Assembly (NCBI GenBank): GCA_046291875.1
Contig: JBKBSF010000024.1
Coordinates: 7,825-71,824 of the forward strand
Reading direction: 5' to 3'
Origin: SKVR01 sp046291875
Lineage (GTDB): Bacteria; Bacteroidota; Bacteroidia; Bacteroidales; UBA7960
DNA length: 64,000 nucleotides
A program made the translations under genes and the position numbers. This document shows, piece after piece, positions 43,776 through 51,687 of the stretch. The notes below the pieces were generated by a model. The model was not told the DNA's origin and did no database searches. It saw only the letters and a list, made by a program, of their open reading frames with translations. Positions within the stretch are counted from its first letter, which is position 1; each line of letters begins with the position of its first letter.

Positions 43776-44765
43776 CTATTTTCTTTGCGCCGGCACAACA
43801 TAGGATCGCATGGAATAGCCTCCAAAAACTCCCAACCCATTTTTGATATTGGTATAAATGTGTACACTTTCTGCCAGGGGGAAATCTTCGTCGTAATAAT
43901 AATAATCTCTGGCACTCTGATGAAAATTAAAATAGTGTATATCGGACTGAATAACAAAGACACTCAGGGAGTCGAACTGCTTGTAGCTGGATTCACTTTC
44001 CTCACGGAAGTTGTGCTTCCAATCCGATTCGTTGGATGAATAATATGTGGAGGCTCTGAAGGCATATTGCCGGCTGGAGGGATCAGAGAAAAACTCCTGA
44101 CCTCTGTCTATTTCAACAGGATACTGACCAAGAAAAAAGGTATCGGGCTGGTTGCCCCAATTTACTACCTCCCATCTTTGCATTATAGCACCAGTGCGAT
44201 AATAATTGGTTTTCCCATTATTGGCAGTGGTAATTCGCCAGTTCAGCCGCAACATGTTGCTTCCCCATGAATCTGTTGCTACAAAAGGAGGATCCAGCTC
44301 AATACGCGCTATCTCAAACTCGGGCACCCAGCATTCGGCACTTGCTTTTTCGCCCAGGGTAGTTTCCACTTTCAGCTGGTAATACTGACCTGCTATAATG
44401 GGAAAATCCTTTGCACTGATCACATAACGCTGCATATCGGACCGGTAATGCAATTTTACAAACTCCTCCCCTTTACGGGCCATAAACACCTCAGCATTGG
44501 CTCCCACTGGTGCATAGGGCCGGCCTGTATTTACATAGGGCCGGCTACGATCCACATACACCCATACCATGGTATCGGCTGGAGAAATAAAGGAGTAAAC
44601 CACCAATTGGGGTTCGCTTCCTGGCGTATTGAGGTTGGTTACCTCACTCACAAAAAAATCTTCACAGGAGGTTACTGTCAGCATCAAAATGGAAACCAGT
44701 GCCCAATGTATCAATCGTTTGGGTCGCAGGGTTCTGGTATATTGGGTTTGCTTTTGAATAGTCAT
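43776..44765 (-). CDS. DUF4249 lipoprotein, partner of TonB-dependent receptor
   Basis: 329 residues with a signal and lipobox (VTSCEDF, Cys34). NTPGSEPQLVVYSFISPADTMVWVYVDRSR opens the DUF4249 beta domain, and a Trp/Tyr-rich middle follows (TTANNGKTNYYRTGAIMQ). These lipoproteins are encoded beside TonB-dependent receptors in Bacteroidota and are thought to sit on the outer membrane with them. It starts 82 bp after the receptor gene. Ligand unknown. Confidence 0.87.
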   Translation of the reverse strand: MTIQKQTQYTRTLRPKRLIHWALVSILMLTVTSCEDFFVSEVTNLNTPGSEPQLVVYSFISPADTMVWVYVDRSRPYVNTGRPYAPVGANAEVFMARKGEEFVKLHYRSDMQRYVISAKDFPIIAGQYYQLKVETTLGEKASAECWVPEFEIARIELDPPFVATDSWGSNMLRLNWRITTANNGKTNYYRTGAIMQRWEVVNWGNQPDTFFLGQYPVEIDRGQEFFSDPSSRQYAFRASTYYSSNESDWKHNFREESESSYKQFDSLSVFVIQSDIHYFNFHQSARDYYYYDEDFPLAESVHIYTNIKNGLGVFGGYSMRSYVVPAQRK

Positions 44766-44847
44766 GACATGGATTGTATTGAGAAATAATCGAATAAGAA
44801 CACTTTTAGGGCTGTTGCCGTCCTGGCAATGATAAAAAGAGGTCAGA

Positions 44848-47277
44848 TCAGAATTTGTAATTGAGACTTACAGATGGAATGATCGGAAAAATACTCACCT
44901 GCATCAGTTTTCTTTTTCCGGTATCAGGGTTATAGGAAGGATGATCCTGATATACATCGCGCCAGTAATAGAAAAATGGATTTTTGCGGCTGTAGGCATT
45001 GTACAAACCTAACTCAACGGATCTTTTCACAGGGTTTCCAAAAATGGTGATGTTTTTGTGAAACTGTGCAGCAAAATCGAGCCGGTGATACGCTCCCCCT
45101 CTGAAGCTGTTCTTCTTGTTGTACACACTGCCACTCATCCAGTAGGGAAAAGAATAATTGGAGTCTTCGTAAGCAGGATGATGTTCAAGCAAAGGAAATC
45201 TTCCGGTGGCCAGATCGAAGGCATTTCCGGTTGCATAAACCCATGAGGCGCTCAAACTAATACTGGGAGCAACCTCGTAAATACCTACCACCGATACATC
45301 GTGCCGACGGTCGTAGCGTGCCCAGAATTTCTCTCCAAAGTTAATTTCGTCAAAGCGATGTTGGGTCCAGGAAAGAGTATATCCTATCCATCCTGAGAGT
45401 TTTCCGAGCTTTCGCTGTACCAGAAATTCCACACCATAGGCCCATCCTTCTCCCTTGGTAACGGTATTTTGCCAGGAGAAATCTTCACCTGCAGAAGGAT
45501 CATCAATCAGCAGGAAAGAAGCTCCGGGTTTATAACCAATCACATCGTTGGCTTTCTTGTAATACCCCTCAATGGAAAGCTCCAGGTTTCTGTTGAGCCA
45601 GTCGTAGGCAAATCCGGTAGCAACCTGCCAGGTTTTCTGAGGAGGAATCCTATCGGTAGAGGGAACCCACAGATCAGTGGGTAAGCCAACACCGGTTGTG
45701 CTCAGCAAATGGACATACTGGCTCATGGCTGCATAGGAGGCTTTCCAGGACAGGTTATCTGCAACCCGTAAATTGGAAGAAAACCGGGGTTCAAAAAATG
45801 TATAGTTTTTACCATTGGTCATAAATAGACTCAACCTCAATCCTGGATTAATGGTAAGAAAGTCCTGAACACGTATCTCATCCTCCGCATATATACCTGT
45901 TTCAATGGAGTTGAGTTTTTCGGCAGTTCTTTCAAGTTTCCCGATATCATCATCTCTCACCACAAAAGCACTGGGGGTAAAATGGTGGTGCAATACCGAT
46001 ACACCAGCCCTGATATAGTGGTTGGGCAAGGCATTCCAACCCAGGTCGTATTTCAGCCCCACATCCTGGATGCCCGAATTGTAAACAAATTCAAAGGCCC
46101 GTTTGTAATTGTCCACATGGCTTTGGTACTCCTCTTCCGAATAGATTTGCAGTGTATAGTCAGAAAAAATCAGTGTAGTATTGGCAAAGAGCCTGTCGTT
46201 GAAAACGTGGTTCCAGCGAAGGGTTGAGGTGGCGTTTTGCCAGAAAAGCCCGCTTTCCATCTGATCGGTGGAATAACTATCGCTATCACGATAGCGGAAA
46301 AAGAACTTATCGCGGCCAAAATAGCCACTCAGAAAAATTCGGTTGTTTTTATCTAAATCATAGTTGAACTTGGCATTGAGATCATAGAAGAAATAACCGC
46401 CTTGTCCATCGCTGGGCATAAGAGGCCTGGTAAGTACATCAATATAGGTTCTGCGGCCCGATACCAGGAAAGATGCCTTGTCTTTTACAATAGGCCCTTC
46501 AAGGGTTAGGCGGCTGCTGATGAGGCCTATACCCGCCTCTCCTTCAAATTTTTCTTTGTTGCCGTCTTTCATCTGAATATCCAGTACAGAGGAGAGCCTT
46601 CCTCCGAAACGGGCCGGGAAACCACCTTTGTACAACTGCATGTTCTTGATGGCATCTCCATTGAATACGGAAAAAAATCCAAACAGGTGGCTGGCATTGT
46701 AAACGATAGCATCATCCAGGATGATCAGGTTCTGGTCAGGCCCTCCTCCCCTTACATAAAAGCCGCTGAAACCTTCGTTTCCTGATTGTACACCCGGCAA
46801 TAACTGCAACACTTTAAACATATCTTTCTCTCCCAACAGAGAGGGCACTGCACGCATTTGACGTATGGGGACATCCAATACCGACATCTGGGTCATTTCT
46901 GAAATCCGGGCAATGCGTTCGGCCTCAACTACAACCTCGCTCAGATCAATGCTGCTGCTGAGTTCAATGTCCAGACGCATATTGCTTTGCAAGGAGATCT
47001 TATGTATCTGACTCTGATAGCCTACAAAAGAAAAAACCAGCTCAATACTATCAGCTGGCAGAGTAAGTGTATAAAAACCGTAGTTGTTGGAAACTGCGCC
47101 CATGCGCAAACGAGGTTCGTAAACGTTAACTCCTATAAGGGTTTCGCGGCTGCCTTTTTCATAAATAAAGCCACTTACAGTAAATCTGGCCGGGGTTTGC
47201 GCGTTTATACCCTGAAACAACAACAGAAGAAACAAGGCAATGAGCAAGGTTTGGGGGAGAATGGAGCGCTTATACAT
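44848..47277 (-). CDS. TonB-dependent receptor with carboxypeptidase-like N-terminal domain
   Basis: 809 residues. A signal peptide ends near NAQ26. A CarboxypepD_reg-like domain at about 30-110 (FIYEKGSRETLIGVNVYEPR) precedes the plug at about 135-235 (LLPGVQSGNEGFSGFYVRGG, NLIILDDAIVYNASHLFGFF). A 22-strand barrel follows to the aromatic C-terminus (IPSVSLNYKF). No SusD-type partner is present; DUF4249 takes that place. It imports a ligand through the outer membrane using TonB energy. The compact barrel (no long SusC-type loops) argues against large glycans. Confidence 0.92.
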   Translation of the reverse strand: MYKRSILPQTLLIALFLLLLFQGINAQTPARFTVSGFIYEKGSRETLIGVNVYEPRLRMGAVSNNYGFYTLTLPADSIELVFSFVGYQSQIHKISLQSNMRLDIELSSSIDLSEVVVEAERIARISEMTQMSVLDVPIRQMRAVPSLLGEKDMFKVLQLLPGVQSGNEGFSGFYVRGGGPDQNLIILDDAIVYNASHLFGFFSVFNGDAIKNMQLYKGGFPARFGGRLSSVLDIQMKDGNKEKFEGEAGIGLISSRLTLEGPIVKDKASFLVSGRRTYIDVLTRPLMPSDGQGGYFFYDLNAKFNYDLDKNNRIFLSGYFGRDKFFFRYRDSDSYSTDQMESGLFWQNATSTLRWNHVFNDRLFANTTLIFSDYTLQIYSEEEYQSHVDNYKRAFEFVYNSGIQDVGLKYDLGWNALPNHYIRAGVSVLHHHFTPSAFVVRDDDIGKLERTAEKLNSIETGIYAEDEIRVQDFLTINPGLRLSLFMTNGKNYTFFEPRFSSNLRVADNLSWKASYAAMSQYVHLLSTTGVGLPTDLWVPSTDRIPPQKTWQVATGFAYDWLNRNLELSIEGYYKKANDVIGYKPGASFLLIDDPSAGEDFSWQNTVTKGEGWAYGVEFLVQRKLGKLSGWIGYTLSWTQHRFDEINFGEKFWARYDRRHDVSVVGIYEVAPSISLSASWVYATGNAFDLATGRFPLLEHHPAYEDSNYSFPYWMSGSVYNKKNSFRGGAYHRLDFAAQFHKNITIFGNPVKRSVELGLYNAYSRKNPFFYYWRDVYQDHPSYNPDTGKRKLMQVSIFPIIPSVSLNYKF

Positions 47278-47372
47278 GCTTTGGGTTTAAATTTAAGAGA
47301 TAGTTTGTGGATATGGTTTACAAAGTTGCAGCATTTTTGAACACAAAACATGCCATCAGAGCGATTAAAATG

Positions 47373-47412
47373 AAAAAAGTCAGAACCTTTTAAAAACAAA
47401 GGTTCTGACTTT
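47373..47412 (-). terminator. Rho-independent terminator of the metallo-hydrolase gene
   Basis: AAAGTCAGAACCTTT (47376-47390) and AAAGGTTCTGACTTT (47398-47412) form a perfect 15-bp stem with a 7-base loop. Read leftward, it is followed by a U-run (the A-run at 47373-47378). It ends the gene stopping at 47437 and separates it from the receptor operon. Confidence 0.88.
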
Positions 47413-47436
47413 CTTTGACAGATTTTTTAAGGATGC

Positions 47437-48309
47437 TCAGAGAAACGGATAGAGCGTGTCAATCCATCGGTCTTCGGTAATGAAGAAGCTACCCATAGCC
47501 TCCCAGTCCTTGAGTACACGGGCAGTTTTCATTTGCTCGGCAGTCATTCCGTTTTGTTTGGCCAGTTTCATCACCTCCAGGGTATTATTCAGCTGCTGGT
47601 GCCAGTTGCGCAAATCATCCATGCTGAATACCGGCCCATGACCTCCCACCACAATGGTCTCTGCTGGAAAGTGGGCAAGTACCCTGGCTACATTTTCAAG
47701 AAACACTATAGGGTTGCCTCCATTGGAAACATCTACAAAAGGAAAATAACCAGCAAAGAGCAAATCGCCCATTACCAAAACTCCGGCATACGGAAGATAA
47801 ACGATAAGATCGCCACGGGTATGCCCACCTGGCAGATGAGTAATCTGGATCACTTCTCCATTAAACTCAAGATCCATATTGTCATCCACAAAGATCTGCG
47901 GTATGGCATGCTCAGGCATGGGAGGGATAATATTGTCTCCCCTTCTCTGTTCCTGAGACAGGGCATCCTTAACGCTGGGATGTGCAATGATCTGTGCCTC
48001 TTTTCCAAGAAGCACATTGCCTCCCGTATGGTCGCCATGTAAATGAGTATTTATAAGATAAGTGATGGGCCTGGAGTCGATCTTTCGAATTTCTTCCAGT
48101 AATCGATCTGCACTTTGTTCGTAGGCAGCATCCACCACCAACACCCCATCGGTTCCGTGAAACATCACCACAGCTACCGAATTGGCTACAAACAACCGGT
48201 GAACACCCGGTGCAATTTCCGTAACAGGTATCTCTACCTGCGACCAGTCGCGCTGGGAAATGGCCAGCAAAGGCATAAATACCAGCAAGACAAAAGTGAT
48301 TCTCTTCAT
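47437..48309 (-). CDS. Metallo-beta-lactamase-fold exported hydrolase
   Basis: 291 residues with a signal peptide (ITFVLLVFMPLLAISQ). NTHLHGDHTGGN is the HxHxDH zinc motif. PGGHTRGDLIVYLP gives the next His, and VGGHGPVFSMDD the last. The fold is that of the Bacteroidota quinoprotein-relay/cyclase-like MBL proteins; a true carbapenemase is not indicated because class B1 loops are missing. The start MKRITFVLL at 48309 is used since it heads the signal; the longer frame to 48411 runs into the pyrophosphatase gene. Substrate unknown. Confidence 0.85.
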   Translation of the reverse strand: MKRITFVLLVFMPLLAISQRDWSQVEIPVTEIAPGVHRLFVANSVAVVMFHGTDGVLVVDAAYEQSADRLLEEIRKIDSRPITYLINTHLHGDHTGGNVLLGKEAQIIAHPSVKDALSQEQRRGDNIIPPMPEHAIPQIFVDDNMDLEFNGEVIQITHLPGGHTRGDLIVYLPYAGVLVMGDLLFAGYFPFVDVSNGGNPIVFLENVARVLAHFPAETIVVGGHGPVFSMDDLRNWHQQLNNTLEVMKLAKQNGMTAEQMKTARVLKDWEAMGSFFITEDRWIDTLYPFL

Positions 48310-48367
48310 AAGACTACAGTTTTTAATGATCTGTGCTAAGGTACCTGAAATAATGATCTGACACAAC

Positions 48368-50581
48368 TTAAAAAGCTGAACCTGCCAGCACCAAAGCAAC
48401 AATAGAAACAAGCTTAAGCAGAATGTTGAGCGAAGGACCGGAAGTATCCTTCAGCGGATCACCCACAGTATCGCCCACCACCGATGCTTTATGCGCTTCA
48501 GAACCTTTACCGAAGGTTTTGCCATCGTATGTAATACCCTTTTCAATAAGTTTTTTGGCATTATCCCATGACCCGCCGGCATTGGATTGCAGAATAGCCA
48601 GCAAAACACCCGAAACAGTAACTCCGGCCAGCAGTCCGCCCAAAGCTTCCGGCCCCATGGTAAGTCCTATGATCACAGGCACAGAAACGGCAATCACACC
48701 GGGCAGGATCATCTGCCTTAATGCAGCACGTGTGGAGATCGAAACGCATTTGCCGTATTCAGGTGTACCTTCGGCAGCATTCATAATTGCCTGATCCTTT
48801 TCACTCCACATACTCTGGTGTGTTCCCTGCTCGCTGTTGCGTTTCATAACTTCCAGAGCCTTTTTCAGGGGTTCAATGGTATTGAACTGCCTGCGAACTT
48901 CTTCAATCATAGATTGTGCTGCATCGCTCACTGCTTTGATAGTAAGAGCAGAAAACACATAAGGCATAAGGGCACCCAGGAAAACAGCTGCAATAACGGT
49001 AGATTTGGATACATCGATGGATGAAATCCCTGCCGCGGTCATGTAAGCTCCGAACAAAGCCAGTGCAGTAAGGGCAGCCGAGCCAATGGCAAATCCTTTT
49101 CCGATGGCTGCGGTGGTGTTTCCTACTGCATCCAGTTTATCTGTTTTTTCACGCACATCAGCAGGTAGCTCCGACATCTCGGCAATACCCCCGGCGTTGT
49201 CGGAAATAGGTCCGTAAGCATCCACAGAAAGCTGAATACCAAGATTGGAAAGCATACCCACGGCTGCAATGGCAATACCATACAAACCGCTCAGATGAAA
49301 TACCAATACGATGGCAACCGCAATGGTTAAAACAGGAATGATGGTAGAGAGCATCCCGATACCAAGCCCGGAAATGATATTGGTGGCTGAACCCGAGGTG
49401 GATTGTTTGGCAATGATGCGAACGGGCAGATGGTTGAGGCCGGTGAAAAATTCGGTTGAGTACCCGATAATCAGTCCGGCGATGAGCCCGATAATAGAAG
49501 AAAGAAATATCTTGAAAGAGGTAATCTCTCTAACCAGGGGGCCACCATCGGGGGCAGAATACAACGGATCGGTAAATATCCAGCTGGAGGGCAACATCCA
49601 GTTAATGATGAACCATGAAAATACAATCATAACTCCTGCCGATACCAGCTCTCCCATATTCAGGGCAGTTTGAGGGTTTCCACCTTCTTTTACACGCACG
49701 AAAAAAGTTCCGGTGATGGATGCCAGTATGCCCGCTCCAGCCAGAAACAAAGGAAGAAGCACAGGCGAAAGACCTCCAAAGCTATCGGAAAAATCAGGAA
49801 CCATCAGGAAAGCAGCCCCAAGTACCATGGCAGCAATGATGGAGCCCACATAAGATTCGAACAGGTCGGCACCCATACCTGCTACATCGCCCACATTGTC
49901 GCCCACATTGTCGGCCACAGTAGCAGGGTTGAGAGGATGGTCTTCAGGAATTCCCGCTTCTACTTTGCCCACCAGGTCGGCACCCACATCGGCAGCTTTG
50001 GTAAAAATACCCCCTCCTACACGGCTAAACAGGGCGATGGATGAAGCACCGAATGAAAAACCAGTAACGATGGAAAGCACCTTGTTGAGGCTATCGAAAC
50101 TTTCTACACCAAACATATGTGCATAAAGGATGAAAAGGAGGCTCAAGCCCAGAATTCCGAGCCCCACAACACTCATACCCATTACCGATCCGCCGGCAAA
50201 TGCCACCTTAAGCGCCTGGTTGAGGCTGGTACGTGCGGCATGGGTGGTGCGCACATTGGCCTTGGTAGCAATACGCAGGCCAATAAAACCGGCCAGACCG
50301 GAACAAAAAGCCCCGGCTACGAATGAAAATGCAACCAGGGGATGTGAGTTATCTGTTCCGGTGGTAAGGGCCAGAAGCGCCCCGACCGAAATCACAAAAA
50401 TGGCCAGTATCTTGTATTCTGCTTTGATAAAGGCCATGGCTCCCTCTGAAATAAAACCGGCAATTTTCTTCATTTTGTCAGTCCCCTGGTCCTGACGGCT
50501 GATCCAGGAGGTTTTCATCATGGTAAATAAGAGTGCCGCCAATCCAATGACGGGAACAAGGTAGATAAGGTTGTTTTCCAT
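48368..50581 (-). CDS. hppA: Membrane-bound K+-dependent proton/sodium-translocating pyrophosphatase
   Basis: 737 residues, about 16 helices. It hydrolyses pyrophosphate to pump H+ or Na+ outward. Substrate motifs are DVGADLVGKVEAGIPEDHPL and DNVGDNVGDVAGMGADLFES, and a late block is GDTVGDPLKDTSGPSLN. In the block GNTTAAIGKGFAIG the diagnostic position is Ala rather than Lys, the sign of the K+-dependent type. Whether it pumps H+ or Na+ is not readable with certainty. The gene is leftward and 58 bp ahead of the exported metallo-hydrolase. Confidence 0.95.
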   Translation of the reverse strand: MENNLIYLVPVIGLAALLFTMMKTSWISRQDQGTDKMKKIAGFISEGAMAFIKAEYKILAIFVISVGALLALTTGTDNSHPLVAFSFVAGAFCSGLAGFIGLRIATKANVRTTHAARTSLNQALKVAFAGGSVMGMSVVGLGILGLSLLFILYAHMFGVESFDSLNKVLSIVTGFSFGASSIALFSRVGGGIFTKAADVGADLVGKVEAGIPEDHPLNPATVADNVGDNVGDVAGMGADLFESYVGSIIAAMVLGAAFLMVPDFSDSFGGLSPVLLPLFLAGAGILASITGTFFVRVKEGGNPQTALNMGELVSAGVMIVFSWFIINWMLPSSWIFTDPLYSAPDGGPLVREITSFKIFLSSIIGLIAGLIIGYSTEFFTGLNHLPVRIIAKQSTSGSATNIISGLGIGMLSTIIPVLTIAVAIVLVFHLSGLYGIAIAAVGMLSNLGIQLSVDAYGPISDNAGGIAEMSELPADVREKTDKLDAVGNTTAAIGKGFAIGSAALTALALFGAYMTAAGISSIDVSKSTVIAAVFLGALMPYVFSALTIKAVSDAAQSMIEEVRRQFNTIEPLKKALEVMKRNSEQGTHQSMWSEKDQAIMNAAEGTPEYGKCVSISTRAALRQMILPGVIAVSVPVIIGLTMGPEALGGLLAGVTVSGVLLAILQSNAGGSWDNAKKLIEKGITYDGKTFGKGSEAHKASVVGDTVGDPLKDTSGPSLNILLKLVSIVALVLAGSAF

Positions 50582-50890
50582 AAATGTTGTTTTTGGATGA
50601 AATGGTTTAGGTTATACAATGGTTTTGAAAAATTTCAGGATGTTTTCTGGGTAGGGTTCCGGACTGTGCAAACGGAAATGCACACACTGTTTCAGGAGTA
50701 AAAAAGGCCGACATCAGCATGAAAATCGTTTTAAATACTACTAAGAGCCAAAAACCTAATCTAAAATACAAATTTTATGTTACTACCACCAAAAAATAAT
50801 TAAGCTTTGTAACACCTGAACAAAGGGTTTGTTCAACTCCATAGCCATAAGATGATGTATATGTTGTGATGGGAGTGCCATAAGTTTTAC

Positions 50891-50898
50891 TAACTTTG
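50891..50898 (+). promoter_or_regulatory. -7 box (TAACTTTG) for recR
   Basis: A perfect TAnnTTTG match about 146 bases before recR. The nearest TTG is 24 bases upstream (50864-50866), so the promoter is weakly supported. Confidence 0.35.
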
Positions 50899-50947
50899 GC
50901 GGGGTTTTCATCCGGAAATAATTTGTTTTGAATAGGACGGATGCCTG

Positions 50948-50963
50948 CCCCGCCTTTGCGGGG
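50948..50963. repeat. REP-like GC-rich hairpin
   Basis: CCCCGC-CTTT-GCGGGG forms a perfect 6-bp stem in an otherwise AT-rich region. No T-run on either side, so it is not an obvious terminator. Its type (palindromic, extragenic) suggests a dispersed repeat. Confidence 0.35.
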
Positions 50964-51044
50964 GAACTCCATGTTTGCTAAATCCATTAATATGTTTGAT
51001 GCATACACAAACATGTTCGTTTAAATACCCAAAGACCCTTATCA

Positions 51045-51671
51045 TTGGAAAAATTTTCATCAAAACTACTACAGTCTGCTGTTGAGGAATTTTCGAAATT
51101 GCCTGGCATAGGGCGCAAGACCTCCCTGCGGCTTGTTTTACATTTATTGCGGCAGCAGGCCGATGAGGTAAGTCATTTTACCCAGGCCATTGATCAGCTC
51201 CGTCAAAATGTTGTTTACTGCAGCATCTGCCACAACATCAGCGATCATTCGGTTTGTGAGATATGCAACTCTCCGCGGCGCGACAAATCCCTGATATGTG
51301 TTGTAGAAGATCTTCGCGATGTGATTGCCATCGAAAATACCGGCCAGTACCATGGGTTGTATCATGTTTTGGGAGGCATCATCTCCCCCATGGACGGCGT
51401 CGGCCCCGACGATCTGAATATCCAGTCGCTGGTAGAGCGGGTTGCCCAGGCAGCCCCGCGAGAGATTATCCTTGCCCTTAGTACAACCATGGAAGGCGAT
51501 ACAACCAATTTTTATATTTATCGTAAACTACAGCATAGCCAGGTAAAGGTCACCACCATTGCACGGGGCATTGCCATTGGCGACGAACTGGAATATGCCG
51601 ATGAAATTACACTTGGAAGATCCATACTCAACCGCACACCTTACCATAGCAGCCTAACTGCTCCCAAATGA
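51045..51671 (+). CDS. recR: Recombination mediator protein RecR
   Basis: 208 residues. It works with RecO/RecF to load RecA at gaps in DNA. The N-terminal helix-hairpin-helix LPGIGRKTSLRLVLHLL is followed by a C4 zinc finger (Cys59, Cys62, Cys71, Cys74), then a Toprim domain (LICVVEDLRDVIAIENTG) and a Walker-B-like end (LEYADEITLGRSI). The start is the TTG at 51045; it matches the family N-terminus (FSSKLLQSAVEEFSKLPG) and no in-frame ATG precedes it. The glycosyltransferase fusion starts 16 bp later. Confidence 0.95.
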   Translation: MEKFSSKLLQSAVEEFSKLPGIGRKTSLRLVLHLLRQQADEVSHFTQAIDQLRQNVVYCSICHNISDHSVCEICNSPRRDKSLICVVEDLRDVIAIENTGQYHGLYHVLGGIISPMDGVGPDDLNIQSLVERVAQAAPREIILALSTTMEGDTTNFYIYRKLQHSQVKVTTIARGIAIGDELEYADEITLGRSILNRTPYHSSLTAPK

Positions 51672-51687
51672 CCCTCAACACAGCAGC

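Larger units (their letters stand above)
50582..51044. other. Intergenic region between hppA and recR
   Basis: 463 bp. It holds a -7-like TAACTTTG at 50891-50898 reading toward recR and a GC-rich hairpin at 50948-50963. An open frame on the minus strand (50775-51014) has no family resemblance and is not taken as a gene. No RNA gene is recognised. Confidence 0.5.

Noticed and set aside
47437..48309. Carbapenem-type metallo-beta-lactamase
   Set aside because: The zinc motif is general to the fold; the protein resembles the wider MBL group, so resistance should not be inferred.
48310..48411. Upstream extension of the exported metallo-hydrolase
   Set aside because: It overlaps the end of hppA, and the signal peptide begins at the internal Met at 48309.
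50775..51014. 79-residue minus-strand frame between hppA and recR
   Set aside because: No family resemblance, composition unlike the neighbours, and it runs through the GC hairpin and the recR promoter region.
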